NCBI GenBank assembly: GCA_963716085.1
Contig: OY970288.1
Coordinates: forward strand, 372,001-436,000
DNA from: Persicitalea sp963716085
Lineage (GTDB): Bacteria; Bacteroidota; Bacteroidia; Cytophagales; Spirosomataceae
Direction of reading: 5' to 3'
DNA length: 64,000 bases
The position numbers were made by a program, and so were the translations under genes. This document shows, piece by piece, positions 24,687 to 32,480 of this stretch; position 1 is the first letter of the stretch; the number at the start of each line of letters is the position of its first letter. The notes beneath the pieces were generated by a model, which worked only from the letters and a program-made list of their open reading frames with translations, was not told where the DNA came from and did no database searches.

Positions 24687-26180
24687 TTGACTTTCCTGCA
24701 ATACCTCGTCCTCATTCCCTTTTTACTGGCTATCCTGTTCATTTTTGCGTACAGCTTGTCGCAGGTGGGGTTGGTGGTGGCTTACTGGGAGGAGGAAAGG
24801 AGGAAAGGAGGAAAGGAGGAAGGAAAAAGACACAAATCAGAAACGCCGACCGCCGACCGCCGACTGCCGACTGCCACTTCAAGGCCCACCGTAACCGTAC
24901 AACTACCCGTATACAACGAACGCTACGTAATCGAGCGATTAATGGGAGCCGTGGTAGCTTTCGATTATCCAAAAGAACTACTGGAAATCCAGCTTTTGGA
25001 CGACTCCACCGACGACACCGTAGAAATCATCGCCCGGAAAGTAGCGGATTACGCCGCGCAAGGATTCGACATCCAACACATTCGACGCGATGACCGCACC
25101 GGTTTCAAAGCTGGAGCATTGGCCCACGGACTCACACTGGCGCGGGGTGAGTTCGTTGCCATTTTTGACGCCGATTTCGTGCCGAAGCCGGAGTACTTGA
25201 AGCACTCCATTCCCCATTTTTCCGATCCCAAGGTGGGGGTGGTGCAGTCGCGCTGGGGACATTTGAACGAAGATTACTCCCTCATCACCCAAATGCAGGC
25301 CTTCGGGCTGGATGCGCACTTCACCGTCGAGCAAGTGGGGCGCAACGCGGGCGGGCATTTCATCAACTTCAATGGCACGGCGGGCGTCTGGCGCAAAAGC
25401 ACCATCGCCGACGCGGGCGGCTGGTCGGCCGATACGCTCACCGAAGACCTCGACCTCAGCTACCGCGCCCAGCAGCGCGGCTGGCGGTTTGTGTATCTCG
25501 AAGGACTCGTTTCGCCCGCTGAACTCCCGGTGACCGTCCCGGCCGTGAAGTCGCAGCAGTACCGCTGGACCAAAGGGGCCGCCGAGTGTGCCCGCAAGAA
25601 CCTGGGCAACGTCTGGCGTGCGCCACACCTTTCATTGTCCACGAAGTGGTACGCCACTTTCCATTTGCTCAATAGCTCTATTTTCATCGCGACCTTACTC
25701 ACTGCCCTGCTGAGCGTGCCGATGTTAGCGCTGCATTTGGGTTGGGGCTGGCTGACATTCTTTCAGTTGAGCCTCGTTATCATGGGAACCTTCTACTGGA
25801 CGGCCTTCCGGCGTAAGGGCGGCACCTTTTGGGAGTTCGTCGTGGCGTTCCCAACTTTCCTGACGATTATGCTCGGACTATCGCTGCACAACGCCGTAGC
25901 GGTGCTGGAAGGGTACTTTGGCCGCAAAACGCCCTTCGTCCGTACCCCGAAATTCAACGTCAACCAGCGCGGCGACCGCTGGCAGGCCAATGCCTACCTG
26001 GCCCGCAAGATCCCACCGCTCACCTGGGTGGAGTGGGGGCTGGTCTTTTACTTTATGGGGGGAATTGCGTTAGGGCTGGTCACGCACAATTACAGCGCGT
26101 TGGCTTTTCACGCCGTGCTGGTGCTGGGCTTCGGCTTCATTGCCTACTGGTCGGTGCGGCATTCGCTGGCCAGGCCATGA
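24687..26180 (+). CDS. Membrane-bound family 2 glycosyltransferase (cellulose synthase/glucomannan synthase-like)
   Basis: 497 aa, TTG start. One N-terminal membrane helix (LQYLVLIPFLLAILFIFAYS) precedes a cytosolic GT2 domain with the processive set D, DxD, D, QxxRW: LLDDSTDDT, IFDADFVPKPEY, LTEDLDLSYRAQ and QQYRWTKG. Four or so C-terminal helices follow. Such enzymes polymerise or export beta-linked glycans or make glycolipids. Between helix 1 and the catalytic domain a charged linker (EEERRKGGKEEGKRHK, then TADRRLPTA) is encoded by 8-nt and 7-nt tandem repeats, see repeat entry. The stop overlaps the next start by ATGA. Confidence 0.85.
   Translation: MTFLQYLVLIPFLLAILFIFAYSLSQVGLVVAYWEEERRKGGKEEGKRHKSETPTADRRLPTATSRPTVTVQLPVYNERYVIERLMGAVVAFDYPKELLEIQLLDDSTDDTVEIIARKVADYAAQGFDIQHIRRDDRTGFKAGALAHGLTLARGEFVAIFDADFVPKPEYLKHSIPHFSDPKVGVVQSRWGHLNEDYSLITQMQAFGLDAHFTVEQVGRNAGGHFINFNGTAGVWRKSTIADAGGWSADTLTEDLDLSYRAQQRGWRFVYLEGLVSPAELPVTVPAVKSQQYRWTKGAAECARKNLGNVWRAPHLSLSTKWYATFHLLNSSIFIATLLTALLSVPMLALHLGWGWLTFFQLSLVIMGTFYWTAFRRKGGTFWEFVVAFPTFLTIMLGLSLHNAVAVLEGYFGRKTPFVRTPKFNVNQRGDRWQANAYLARKIPPLTWVEWGLVFYFMGGIALGLVTHNYSALAFHAVLVLGFGFIAYWSVRHSLARP
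24791..24876 (+). repeat. In-gene 8-nt and 7-nt tandem repeats
   Basis: GGAGGAAA occurs three times followed by GGAGGAAG (24791-24822), and after a short spacer GCCGACC, GCCGACC, GCCGACT, GCCGACT (24845-24872). Both units have lengths not divisible by three, so gain or loss of one unit would shift the reading frame of the glycosyltransferase. The second block belongs to the same heptamer family as the intergenic arrays. Confidence 0.75.
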
Positions 26181-27484
26181 GGCGGCTGCTCTGGGGTGGT
26201 GGAGTGGGGCTTGCGGCGGCGGGGTACTTCTTTTTTTTTCAAACTGCCCGCACCGATACTACCGCGCTGCTAAGTTTGTGGGGCGGGCTTTTTCTACTTT
26301 ATGGAATCGCCGTTCGCTATCAGGCCGATGCGCCTTTTGGGTTGCTGATCGGGGCGGCGATCCTCTTCCGTCTTGTGGCACTGCTCCATTTGCCCAATCT
26401 TTCCGACGACGTCTACCGATTCATCTGGGACGGGCGACTGCTGGCACACGGCTACAATCCATTCCTCTATTTACCCAGCGAAATCTCGTCCGGCGATATT
26501 GCCACCCAAGCCAGACTCACCTCCTCACTTTTCCAAAAATTGAATTCGCCCGACTATTACACCGTCTATCCGCCTCTGTTGCAGGGGTGGTTTGCGGTGG
26601 CGGCTACCCTGGGAGGTTCATCAGAGCTGGCAACGACATTTTGGCTACGACTGCCCATTTTTTTAGGGGAACTGGCGACCTTTTGGCTCCTCTACCGATT
26701 GCTGAAACTTTTAAAGAAAAACGATACACACCAGGGCGTGCTACTGTACGCGCTCAATCCGCTGGTGATTGTGGAATTGACGGGCAACCTTCACTACGAA
26801 GGACTGACGATATGTTTCCTGCTGGCGGGTCTATATTTTTATTTAAAACAGAAAGAAATCTCCTCGGCGTCGTTCCTAGCGCTGGCAGCGGGCGTAAAGT
26901 TGCTGCCGCTCATCTTCATTCCGGCTTTACTAAACAAAAATGAATGGCAGAAAAGCCTGAGGTACGTGCTTACGGCGGGCGTTGTCTTCGGGGTGCCCTT
27001 TTTGTTTTTCTTCAATCCAACCATCATCGAGAACATCTCCGCGAGTCTCGACCTTTATTTCCGAAGTTTTGAGTTCAACGCCAGTCTGTACTACGCGCTG
27101 CGGGGCATCGGCACGTACCTTCGCGGCTACAATCCCATCGCGACCATCGGCCCGTTGTTAGCGCTGGTAGCTGCCTCACTGATTCTCTTTTTTTCCTGGT
27201 CGAAAAAACTTAAACTCTCCCTGACCGAGCGCTGGCTTTTTGCGCTGACGGCCTATTTGCTATGCGCTACCACGGTGCATCCGTGGTACGTCGTGCCACT
27301 CATCGCGCTGAGTACGTTGTCCCGGTTTCGCTTTCCGGTGGTGTGGTCAGTGATGCTGCCGCTTACTTACGTGGCTTATGGAGGAGGGGTATTTCAGGAG
27401 AATTTGTGGGTCGTAGCGTTGGAGTATTTGGTAATATTGGTAGGTTTAGGGCGCGAGATATTTATCTATAAATCAAACAGTTAA
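26177..27484 (+). CDS. Multi-pass membrane glycosyltransferase (GT87/mannosyltransferase-like)
   Basis: 435 aa from the ATG at 26177, which overlaps the previous stop (ATGA). The frame is open further upstream but that part is out-of-frame translation of the neighbour. About ten to twelve hydrophobic helices; the first periplasmic loop has the GT-C signature DDVYRFIWDGRLLAHGYNPF (acidic pair as catalytic site). GT-C enzymes use polyprenyl-phosphate sugars as donors, which fits the DPM1-like synthase encoded two genes upstream. Together the three genes probably build a cell-surface glycolipid or polysaccharide; the product is unknown. Confidence 0.8.
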   Translation: MRRLLWGGGVGLAAAGYFFFFQTARTDTTALLSLWGGLFLLYGIAVRYQADAPFGLLIGAAILFRLVALLHLPNLSDDVYRFIWDGRLLAHGYNPFLYLPSEISSGDIATQARLTSSLFQKLNSPDYYTVYPPLLQGWFAVAATLGGSSELATTFWLRLPIFLGELATFWLLYRLLKLLKKNDTHQGVLLYALNPLVIVELTGNLHYEGLTICFLLAGLYFYLKQKEISSASFLALAAGVKLLPLIFIPALLNKNEWQKSLRYVLTAGVVFGVPFLFFFNPTIIENISASLDLYFRSFEFNASLYYALRGIGTYLRGYNPIATIGPLLALVAASLILFFSWSKKLKLSLTERWLFALTAYLLCATTVHPWYVVPLIALSTLSRFRFPVVWSVMLPLTYVAYGGGVFQENLWVVALEYLVILVGLGREIFIYKSNS

Positions 27485-27499
27485 TATTTTTGAATACAT

Positions 27500-27544
27500 C
27501 ATTTCATGCAAATTTAATATTTCATGTTAAATTTGCACGAAATG
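27500..27544 (+). promoter_or_regulatory. Inverted-repeat operator overlapping promoter and start of the DUF4143 ATPase
   Basis: An 18-bp inverted repeat with one mismatch: CATTTCATGCAAATTTAA (27500-27517) and TTAAATTTGCACGAAATG (27527-27544), separated by 9 nt. The right arm contains TAAATTTG (27528-27535), a -7 match, and ends exactly on the ATG at 27542. If this promoter is used, transcription would start about at the ATG, giving a leaderless mRNA controlled by a dimeric repressor, possibly the ATPase itself. Confidence 0.55.
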
Positions 27545-28723
27545 ATCAAAAGAAGACTGGAAAGTAAAGTACAGAAGGCACTGAACCGCACTGCCAGCGT
27601 AGCACTTTTGGGGCCGCGCCAAGTCGGGAAGACTACGCTGGCGCATGCTCTGGCCGAAGGGCGTCATTCGGTGTACATCGATCTGGAAGACCGCCTCGAC
27701 TGGCAAAAGGTGCGGGATATTAGGGTATTTTATCAGGAAAATCGCGACAAGCTCATCATCCTGGACGAAGTGCAGCGAATGCCCGAAATTTTTGCCCAAT
27801 CGCGTGGCATTATCGACGCGGAAAGACGGGCGGGCCACCGGACAGGGCTTTTCCTGTTCTTGGGTTCGGCGTCGGGCGAGCTTTTGCAGCAGTCCGGCGA
27901 ATCACTCGCCGGACGGATTTCTTACCTGGAATTGTTTCCAATCGATGCCGTAGAGTACTTGACCGACGGAAACGATCTGGCTGACCTGAACAAACTGTGG
28001 CTGCGGGGCGGCTTTCCGGAAAGTCTGGCGAGTACTGACGACGAAGACAGTCTGGAATGGCGCAACGATTTCATCAAGACGTATCTGGAAAGGGACATCC
28101 CGCAACTCGGCCCCAGAATACCTGCTACGACCTTACAGCGCTTCTGGACGATGCTGGCCCACGGCCAGGGTACTAATCTGAACGCCTCTAAACTGGCCGC
28201 CAACATGGACGTATCCAGCGTGACTATCGCCCGCTACGTCGATCTTCTGGTGGATTTGATGCTGGTCAGGAAGCTTTTGCCCTACACGGCCAATGTCAAA
28301 AAGCGATTGGTGAAGGCTCCCAGGGTCTATGTGCGAGACAGTGGCATCACCCATGCCCTGCTGAATATTGGCCGCTATAACGATTTGCTGGGGCATCCCG
28401 TGGTGGGAAAAAGTTGGGAAGGCTTTGTCATCGAAAACATCATGTCGGTGCTGCCACGGGGCGCGAATACCTTTTACTACCGAACGGCCACCGGGGAGGA
28501 AATCGACCTGGTCATTGAGATCAGCGCCCAGGAAAAATGGGCCGTCGAAATAAAATTGGGGCAGTCTCTCGCGCTCAAAAAAGGTTTCCACACGGCTTGC
28601 TCCGACATCGACCCACAACGGAAGTTTGTCGTGTACTCTGGTACTGAAACCTTTACTTTACCGCATGACGTAACGGCTATTTCGTTGTACGGGCTCATGC
28701 AGGAACTTCTGACGAGAAGCTAA
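27542..28723 (+). CDS. AAA-type ATP-binding protein with DUF4143 domain
   Basis: 393 aa from ATG 27542 (MIKRRLESKVQKALNR); an ATG at 27524 in the same frame is possible, but the family usually begins MI-R. Walker A is LLGPRQVGKTTLA, Walker B LIILDEVQRMP, then a sensor-like LFLGSASGELL and LELFPIDAVEYL. The C-terminal DUF4143 region (VYVRDSGITHALLNI, WEGFVIENI, EIDLVIE, WAVEIKLG) has a PD-(D/E)xK-like arrangement. These abundant Bacteroidota proteins are often mobile and self-contained; function is unknown. No ribosome-binding site is visible. It stands alone, converging with the acyltransferase gene 9 nt away. Confidence 0.88.
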   Translation: MIKRRLESKVQKALNRTASVALLGPRQVGKTTLAHALAEGRHSVYIDLEDRLDWQKVRDIRVFYQENRDKLIILDEVQRMPEIFAQSRGIIDAERRAGHRTGLFLFLGSASGELLQQSGESLAGRISYLELFPIDAVEYLTDGNDLADLNKLWLRGGFPESLASTDDEDSLEWRNDFIKTYLERDIPQLGPRIPATTLQRFWTMLAHGQGTNLNASKLAANMDVSSVTIARYVDLLVDLMLVRKLLPYTANVKKRLVKAPRVYVRDSGITHALLNIGRYNDLLGHPVVGKSWEGFVIENIMSVLPRGANTFYYRTATGEEIDLVIEISAQEKWAVEIKLGQSLALKKGFHTACSDIDPQRKFVVYSGTETFTLPHDVTAISLYGLMQELLTRS

Positions 28724-28732
28724 CTTTTCCCC

Positions 28733-29554
28733 TCACTCTTCCCCCAACCATGTCATCTTTTCCGTTGGCAAATCCTGCCCGATGGCCGTCGTGATGCGCG
28801 CGACCATGCTCTCGATCGACTCGTCGGGCTCGAAGTGCATGGGGGGCTTGAACTGCACGGTAAGTTTGGTGTTCCGCTTCTTGAAACGCAGGCCTTTTTT
28901 GTCGAAAGCGCGGCGGAAACCGTCGATGACCACCGGAATCACGATGGGCTGATGTTCCTTGATAAGGTGGGCCGTTCCCTTGCGGACGGGCGCGTAGGGC
29001 TTGGTGGTACCCTGAGGAAAACTCACGACCCAGCCGTGGTCGAGTCCCATGCCGATCTTGTCCTGGGCATTGTTGTCGAGGCTCCGCTTGACGTTTTCGC
29101 CCTGCGCCCGCCACGAGCGCTCCACCGTAATGGCCCCGCCGATGCTGAACAGCCGGGGCAGAATGCCGCCCTCCTTCATGGTTTCGGAAGCCGCCACGTA
29201 ATAGTTGCGCACGCGTGGCGAAAAGAGGTAGAAAGGGGGCGAAATGGTATCCTTGTAGCCCCACTTCACGGCGCAAAAAATGTGGTAAAACGCGATGACG
29301 TCGGCGAAGTAAGTCTGGTGGTTCGACAGGAAAAGTACACCGTTATCGGGCAGATCGAGCAGGTGCTCAGTGCCTCTTATTCGGGTTTTGTTCACCGCCG
29401 TGTAGCGGTAATACGTAGACCAGCCAATGATCATGATCGCCAGCCGCCTGACGATCAGCAGATTGCCAAACGGATCTTTCTCGAACAGGCCCAGAAAATC
29501 CAGTCGCTCGAGCCACTTGGGAAGTACACTGTATGTGGTCTTGGGTTTTAACAT
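28733..29554 (-). CDS. 1-acyl-sn-glycerol-3-phosphate acyltransferase-like protein
   Basis: 273 aa PlsC-family acyltransferase, probably membrane-associated. Motif I reads FLSNHQTYFADVI (His with an acidic partner, one residue further away than the classic HX4D). Motif III resembles FPEGT as VSFPQGTTKPYAPV, and the substrate-pocket region is IVIPVVIDGFRRAF. It may acylate lysophosphatidate or another lipid. It begins 3 nt after the VOC gene stop, and the esterase gene precedes that, so the three form a minus-strand operon. Confidence 0.8.
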   Translation of the reverse strand: MLKPKTTYSVLPKWLERLDFLGLFEKDPFGNLLIVRRLAIMIIGWSTYYRYTAVNKTRIRGTEHLLDLPDNGVLFLSNHQTYFADVIAFYHIFCAVKWGYKDTISPPFYLFSPRVRNYYVAASETMKEGGILPRLFSIGGAITVERSWRAQGENVKRSLDNNAQDKIGMGLDHGWVVSFPQGTTKPYAPVRKGTAHLIKEHQPIVIPVVIDGFRRAFDKKGLRFKKRNTKLTVQFKPPMHFEPDESIESMVARITTAIGQDLPTEKMTWLGEE

Positions 29555-29556
29555 TT

Positions 29557-29961
29557 TTACCGTTCCAAAAACTGTATCATGTTTCCGTCTCTATCGAGCG
29601 CCGAGCGCACCTTGCCGCCCCCGATGGCGTCGATGATTTCGCTGCTCCATTCAATGCCTTTTTTATCGAGGATAGCGACGGCGGCTTCCAGGTTAGGCAC
29701 CCGGAAAGCCACGTGCGACCAGCCGGGCGTCCAGGTGGTGCGGGTTAAGCGGGGCGTGTCGTCTTTGGGCATAATTTCCAGCAGTGTGCCGTCAGGGGCT
29801 TTCAGAATCCAGACGGGCTCGGGCGGACGAGCGTTCCAGTCACAGTGTTGCTTTTCGTAACCCAGGAAGTCGCAGTACCAGTCGGCGAGTTTCTCCACGT
29901 CTTCGGCGGCCACAGCGGGGTGGTCGATGCCCAGGAAGGCTATTTTTTCGGTATGTTCCAT
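29557..29961 (-). CDS. VOC family (glyoxalase/dioxygenase-fold) protein
   Basis: 134 aa. VOC repeats are visible: FLGIDHPAVAAEDVEKLADW with a metal-type His, SHVAFRVPNLEAAVAIL with a second His, and a terminal VRSALDRDGNMIQFLER with the usual Glu position. The family includes glyoxalases, epimerases and resistance proteins; the substrate cannot be told. The start overlaps the end of the esterase gene by 22 nt and the stop lies 3 nt before the acyltransferase start, so translation is likely coupled. Confidence 0.82.
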   Translation of the reverse strand: MEHTEKIAFLGIDHPAVAAEDVEKLADWYCDFLGYEKQHCDWNARPPEPVWILKAPDGTLLEIMPKDDTPRLTRTTWTPGWSHVAFRVPNLEAAVAILDKKGIEWSSEIIDAIGGGKVRSALDRDGNMIQFLER

Positions 29962-30740
29962 AATATTTCAGCGTAGCGCTTGCCCAATTCCCGCGCCGAG
30001 GGCGTGTCGAAGTGCGTCACGTCGCCTTTGTGGTTCAGGTTGGAAGACGAAACTACGTAGACGTTCGGGTGGTTTTCGGGAAAGCTGTCAATGATTAGAT
30101 TTATTGGTAAAGCATCGGGGTTTTTCTCGACGATAAAATCGCCCAAAGTACCCAGGATGACGGGCGTATCGGGTGCATCGAGATCACGGCGCAGTCGGGT
30201 GAGAAATTCGTCGAGTTTTTGCGCATAAACCTTGTTGCCTGCCGGGTTGCTGTCCGACTCGCCCTGATGCCAGAGAATGGCTTTGATACGGCCTTTCTGC
30301 TGCGCGAAGCGCACCCGTTGCAACATGGCGTCGTAAGCATGGATACCCGTTTGGGCGTGTTTTTGGCCCGGCTGCCAATCGTCGATACCACTGCCGCCCA
30401 CGGCGCAGGGGATCAGCCCGATCTTGGCCTTAGGATTCAGTTCCAGCCAACGCTCGGCGAAGGCCAATCCCGGCCCCACGCCCACCACGGCGGGCTTGTC
30501 GAAGTGCAGCGGATCGCGGGCGACGACCCATTCATTATCGGCGTTGACTACCCAAATGCTGGGGTTCGCTGCCTTCGGCGCGGCATCCAGCGGCCCGCGC
30601 CCGGCCATGTTGGATTGCCCGATGAGCAAAAACAAGTCCAGTTGCTCAGAAGCCGGTTTTTTCGACACCGTAGCGCAAGCCACGAGCAGCCACAGGAAGG
30701 CCACACTAGCCGATTTACTCAAAATAAAATTAGTTTTCAT
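29940..30740 (-). CDS. Sialate O-acetylesterase-like SGNH lipoprotein
   Basis: About 266 aa from ATG 30740 (MKTNFILSKSASVAF). The signal peptide ends in LLVACATV, a lipobox, so a lipoprotein is expected. SGNH/SASA hydrolase motifs: FLLIGQSNMAGRGPLD (nucleophile Ser), GVGPGLAF, CAVGGSGID, LWHQGESDSN, and the late His in THFDTPSARELG. It probably removes acetyl esters from carbohydrates at the cell envelope. First gene of the minus-strand trio with the VOC and acyltransferase genes. Confidence 0.83.
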   Translation of the reverse strand: MKTNFILSKSASVAFLWLLVACATVSKKPASEQLDLFLLIGQSNMAGRGPLDAAPKAANPSIWVVNADNEWVVARDPLHFDKPAVVGVGPGLAFAERWLELNPKAKIGLIPCAVGGSGIDDWQPGQKHAQTGIHAYDAMLQRVRFAQQKGRIKAILWHQGESDSNPAGNKVYAQKLDEFLTRLRRDLDAPDTPVILGTLGDFIVEKNPDALPINLIIDSFPENHPNVYVVSSSNLNHKGDVTHFDTPSARELGKRYAEILWNIPKK

Positions 30741-30816
30741 AGGCCGACTCAACGATCAAATACCCAGCCGCCTAAACAAATCGAGCCAAACACTTTCGTC
30801 CCCAAATAACACTTTT

Positions 30817-30847
30817 TTTGATATGCGGGGCAATTTTTTTACTTTTG
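30817..30847 (+). promoter_or_regulatory. Bacteroidota-type promoter of the DUF3127 gene
   Basis: TTTG (30817-30820), a 19-nt spacer, then TACTTTTG (30840-30847). Both boxes and the spacing match the Bacteroidota housekeeping consensus exactly. The gene start is 39 nt downstream. Confidence 0.75.
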
Positions 30848-30886
30848 GCAAGGTATCAATTCAAAGCTTTGTAAAAAACCTTATTC

Positions 30887-31261
30887 ATGGAAATATCAGG
30901 AACCGTAGTCTCAATCCTTCCCGAACTAAACGGGACCAGTAAAAACGGTACGTGGCGCAAGCAGGAGTTCATCCTCGAAACCGAAGGCCAGTATCCCAAA
31001 AAAGTGTGCATCATGATGTGGGGTGATAAAATAGACCAATTCGCCATATCCGAAGGCGAGATGGTGACGGCCTCCATCGACGCCGAAAGCCGCGAGTACA
31101 ACCAGCGGTGGTACACCGACCTGAAAGCCTGGAAAATCGAGAAAGGCGCGGCCGGTGGTGCTCAACCCGCCACGCCTAACAACGCTCCCGGCGATTTTGG
31201 GCCGCCTCCCAATCCCGCATTTGCCCCCAGCGGTGGCTCGGACGACGATTTGCCCTTTTGA
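30887..31261 (+). CDS. DUF3127 OB-fold protein
   Basis: 124 aa. The first 90 residues form an OB-like beta barrel typical of DUF3127 (ISGTVVSILPE, GTWRKQEFILETEGQYPK, CIMMWGDKIDQF, VTASIDAESREYNQRWYTD, LKAWKIE). The tail is disordered, Pro/Gly/Ala-rich, ending in the acidic DDDLPF, like the C-terminal tips of single-stranded-DNA-binding proteins that recruit partners. A nucleic-acid-related role is likely but untested. It has its own promoter and terminator. Confidence 0.85.
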   Translation: MEISGTVVSILPELNGTSKNGTWRKQEFILETEGQYPKKVCIMMWGDKIDQFAISEGEMVTASIDAESREYNQRWYTDLKAWKIEKGAAGGAQPATPNNAPGDFGPPPNPAFAPSGGSDDDLPF

Positions 31262-31279
31262 ATTATTGGGTTAAAAGAC

Positions 31280-31310
31280 AGAGGGAAAGCCACGGCTTTC
31301 CCTCTCTTTT
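31280..31310 (+). terminator. Rho-independent terminator after the DUF3127 gene
   Basis: AGAGGGAAAGCC (31280-31291) pairs with GGCTTTCCCTCT (31294-31305) and is followed by CTTTTT. It starts 19 nt after the stop. A tight, perfect 12-bp stem. Confidence 0.85.
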
Positions 31311-31388
31311 TATGCGCCTGCGGCTAAAACATTCGGCAGGGCGGCGCGTTTGATAACAATTTTGCCAGAAGAAATTACACCATCCTCC

Positions 31389-32297
31389 ATGAATCTTGAC
31401 ATCAATCAGGCCGTTGACTTACTCAGCAAGAAGCTGACCCTCTGGGCCAAGGAATTTATCCGGCTGCTGCCTAACATCGTTTTGGCCGCCATTATTCTGG
31501 TGCTTGGTATCTACATTGCCAAGCTCGTCCGTAAGGTCGCGTTGAAACTGATCCGTAAGGTTTCGCACATCCAGACCATCAATAATCTTTTCGGCTCGGT
31601 GATTTATGCCATCGCGGTGGGCGTAGTGATTTTTACCGTCCTCAGTGTGCTGAATCTCGATAAGGCCGTGACCTCCATTCTGGCGGGCGCGGGGATCCTG
31701 GGTTTGGCCCTGGCTTTTGCTTTTCAGGACATTGCGGCTAATTTCATGTCGGGGATTTTTCTCTCCTTCCGCCGTCCGCTGGCCGTGGGCGACATTGTAA
31801 AAACCAACGACCAGATGGGCGTCGTGGAGGCCATCAGCCTGCGTGATACCATGATCCGCTCCTTCCAGGGCCAGCGCATCATCATCCCTAATAAGGATGT
31901 TTTTCAAAATAAAATTGAAAATTTCAGCGTCCTGGGCAAGCGTCGCCTGGACTTGTCCGTCGGCGTTTCCTACGGCGACAACCTGCGGAAGGTAAAAGAC
32001 ATTGCCATCGCCGCCGCTAAAAAGGTGAGCGTGCGGGCGCAGGACGAAGAAATCACGCTTTTCTACGAAGAGTTCGGCGATAGCTCCATCAACTTCAGCA
32101 TCCGCATCTGGATAAAGGACACCGCACAGCCGACCTTCCTGCAGGGCCGACACGAAGCCATCATGCACATCAAGGAAGCCTTCGACGCCAACGACATCAT
32201 GATTCCGTTCCCGATCCGTACGCTGGATTTCGGAATCAAAGGCGGGAAGAAGCTGTCGGAGATGGACGTGAACGTCTTGAACGGACGGGAGAAGTAG
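31389..32297 (+). CDS. Small-conductance mechanosensitive channel (MscS family)
   Basis: 302 aa from ATG 31389 (MNLDINQAVDLLSKK); an upstream TTG at 31350 is in frame but less likely. Three membrane helices (IVLAAIILVLGIYIA, VIYAIAVGVVIFTVLSVL, and the Gly/Ala-rich pore helix ILAGAGILGLALAFAFQD) lead into the beta domain (VGDIVKTNDQMGVVEAISLRDT) and the alpha/beta cytoplasmic vestibule. It opens under membrane tension to release solutes on osmotic downshock. Stands alone. Confidence 0.93.
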   Translation: MNLDINQAVDLLSKKLTLWAKEFIRLLPNIVLAAIILVLGIYIAKLVRKVALKLIRKVSHIQTINNLFGSVIYAIAVGVVIFTVLSVLNLDKAVTSILAGAGILGLALAFAFQDIAANFMSGIFLSFRRPLAVGDIVKTNDQMGVVEAISLRDTMIRSFQGQRIIIPNKDVFQNKIENFSVLGKRRLDLSVGVSYGDNLRKVKDIAIAAAKKVSVRAQDEEITLFYEEFGDSSINFSIRIWIKDTAQPTFLQGRHEAIMHIKEAFDANDIMIPFPIRTLDFGIKGGKKLSEMDVNVLNGREK

Positions 32298-32480
32298 CCG
32301 GTCATTTTTTTGGACGAATGCCCGATGCTCCTCCTCCGGGCGGTTACGCACCGGGATAGTCGGCTTTTTGGGCTGCTTTGTACAGCTAGTTGGCTACTTT
32401 TTCCGTCAATAACATTATCGAGTCAATCGTGGTAATATAGTAACGCGTGTCGTTGATTATAAAAATAGATGGAAGGTCTA

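Noticed and set aside
25829..26176. Upstream extension of the GT-C glycosyltransferase frame
   Set aside because: These codons read the 3' end of the preceding glycosyltransferase out of frame; the ATG at 26177 overlaps the previous stop by ATGA and begins the first membrane helix.
26140..26943. 267-codon plus-strand frame overlapping the GT-C gene
   Set aside because: Out-of-frame shadow, Cys/Arg/Gly-rich with no domain, whereas the overlapping frame has conserved GT-C motifs.
29557..29961. VOC gene as a second methylmalonyl-CoA epimerase
   Set aside because: It lacks the HHIAFEVDDI-type second module and the closing VELC context of Mce seen at 18308; only general VOC features are shared.
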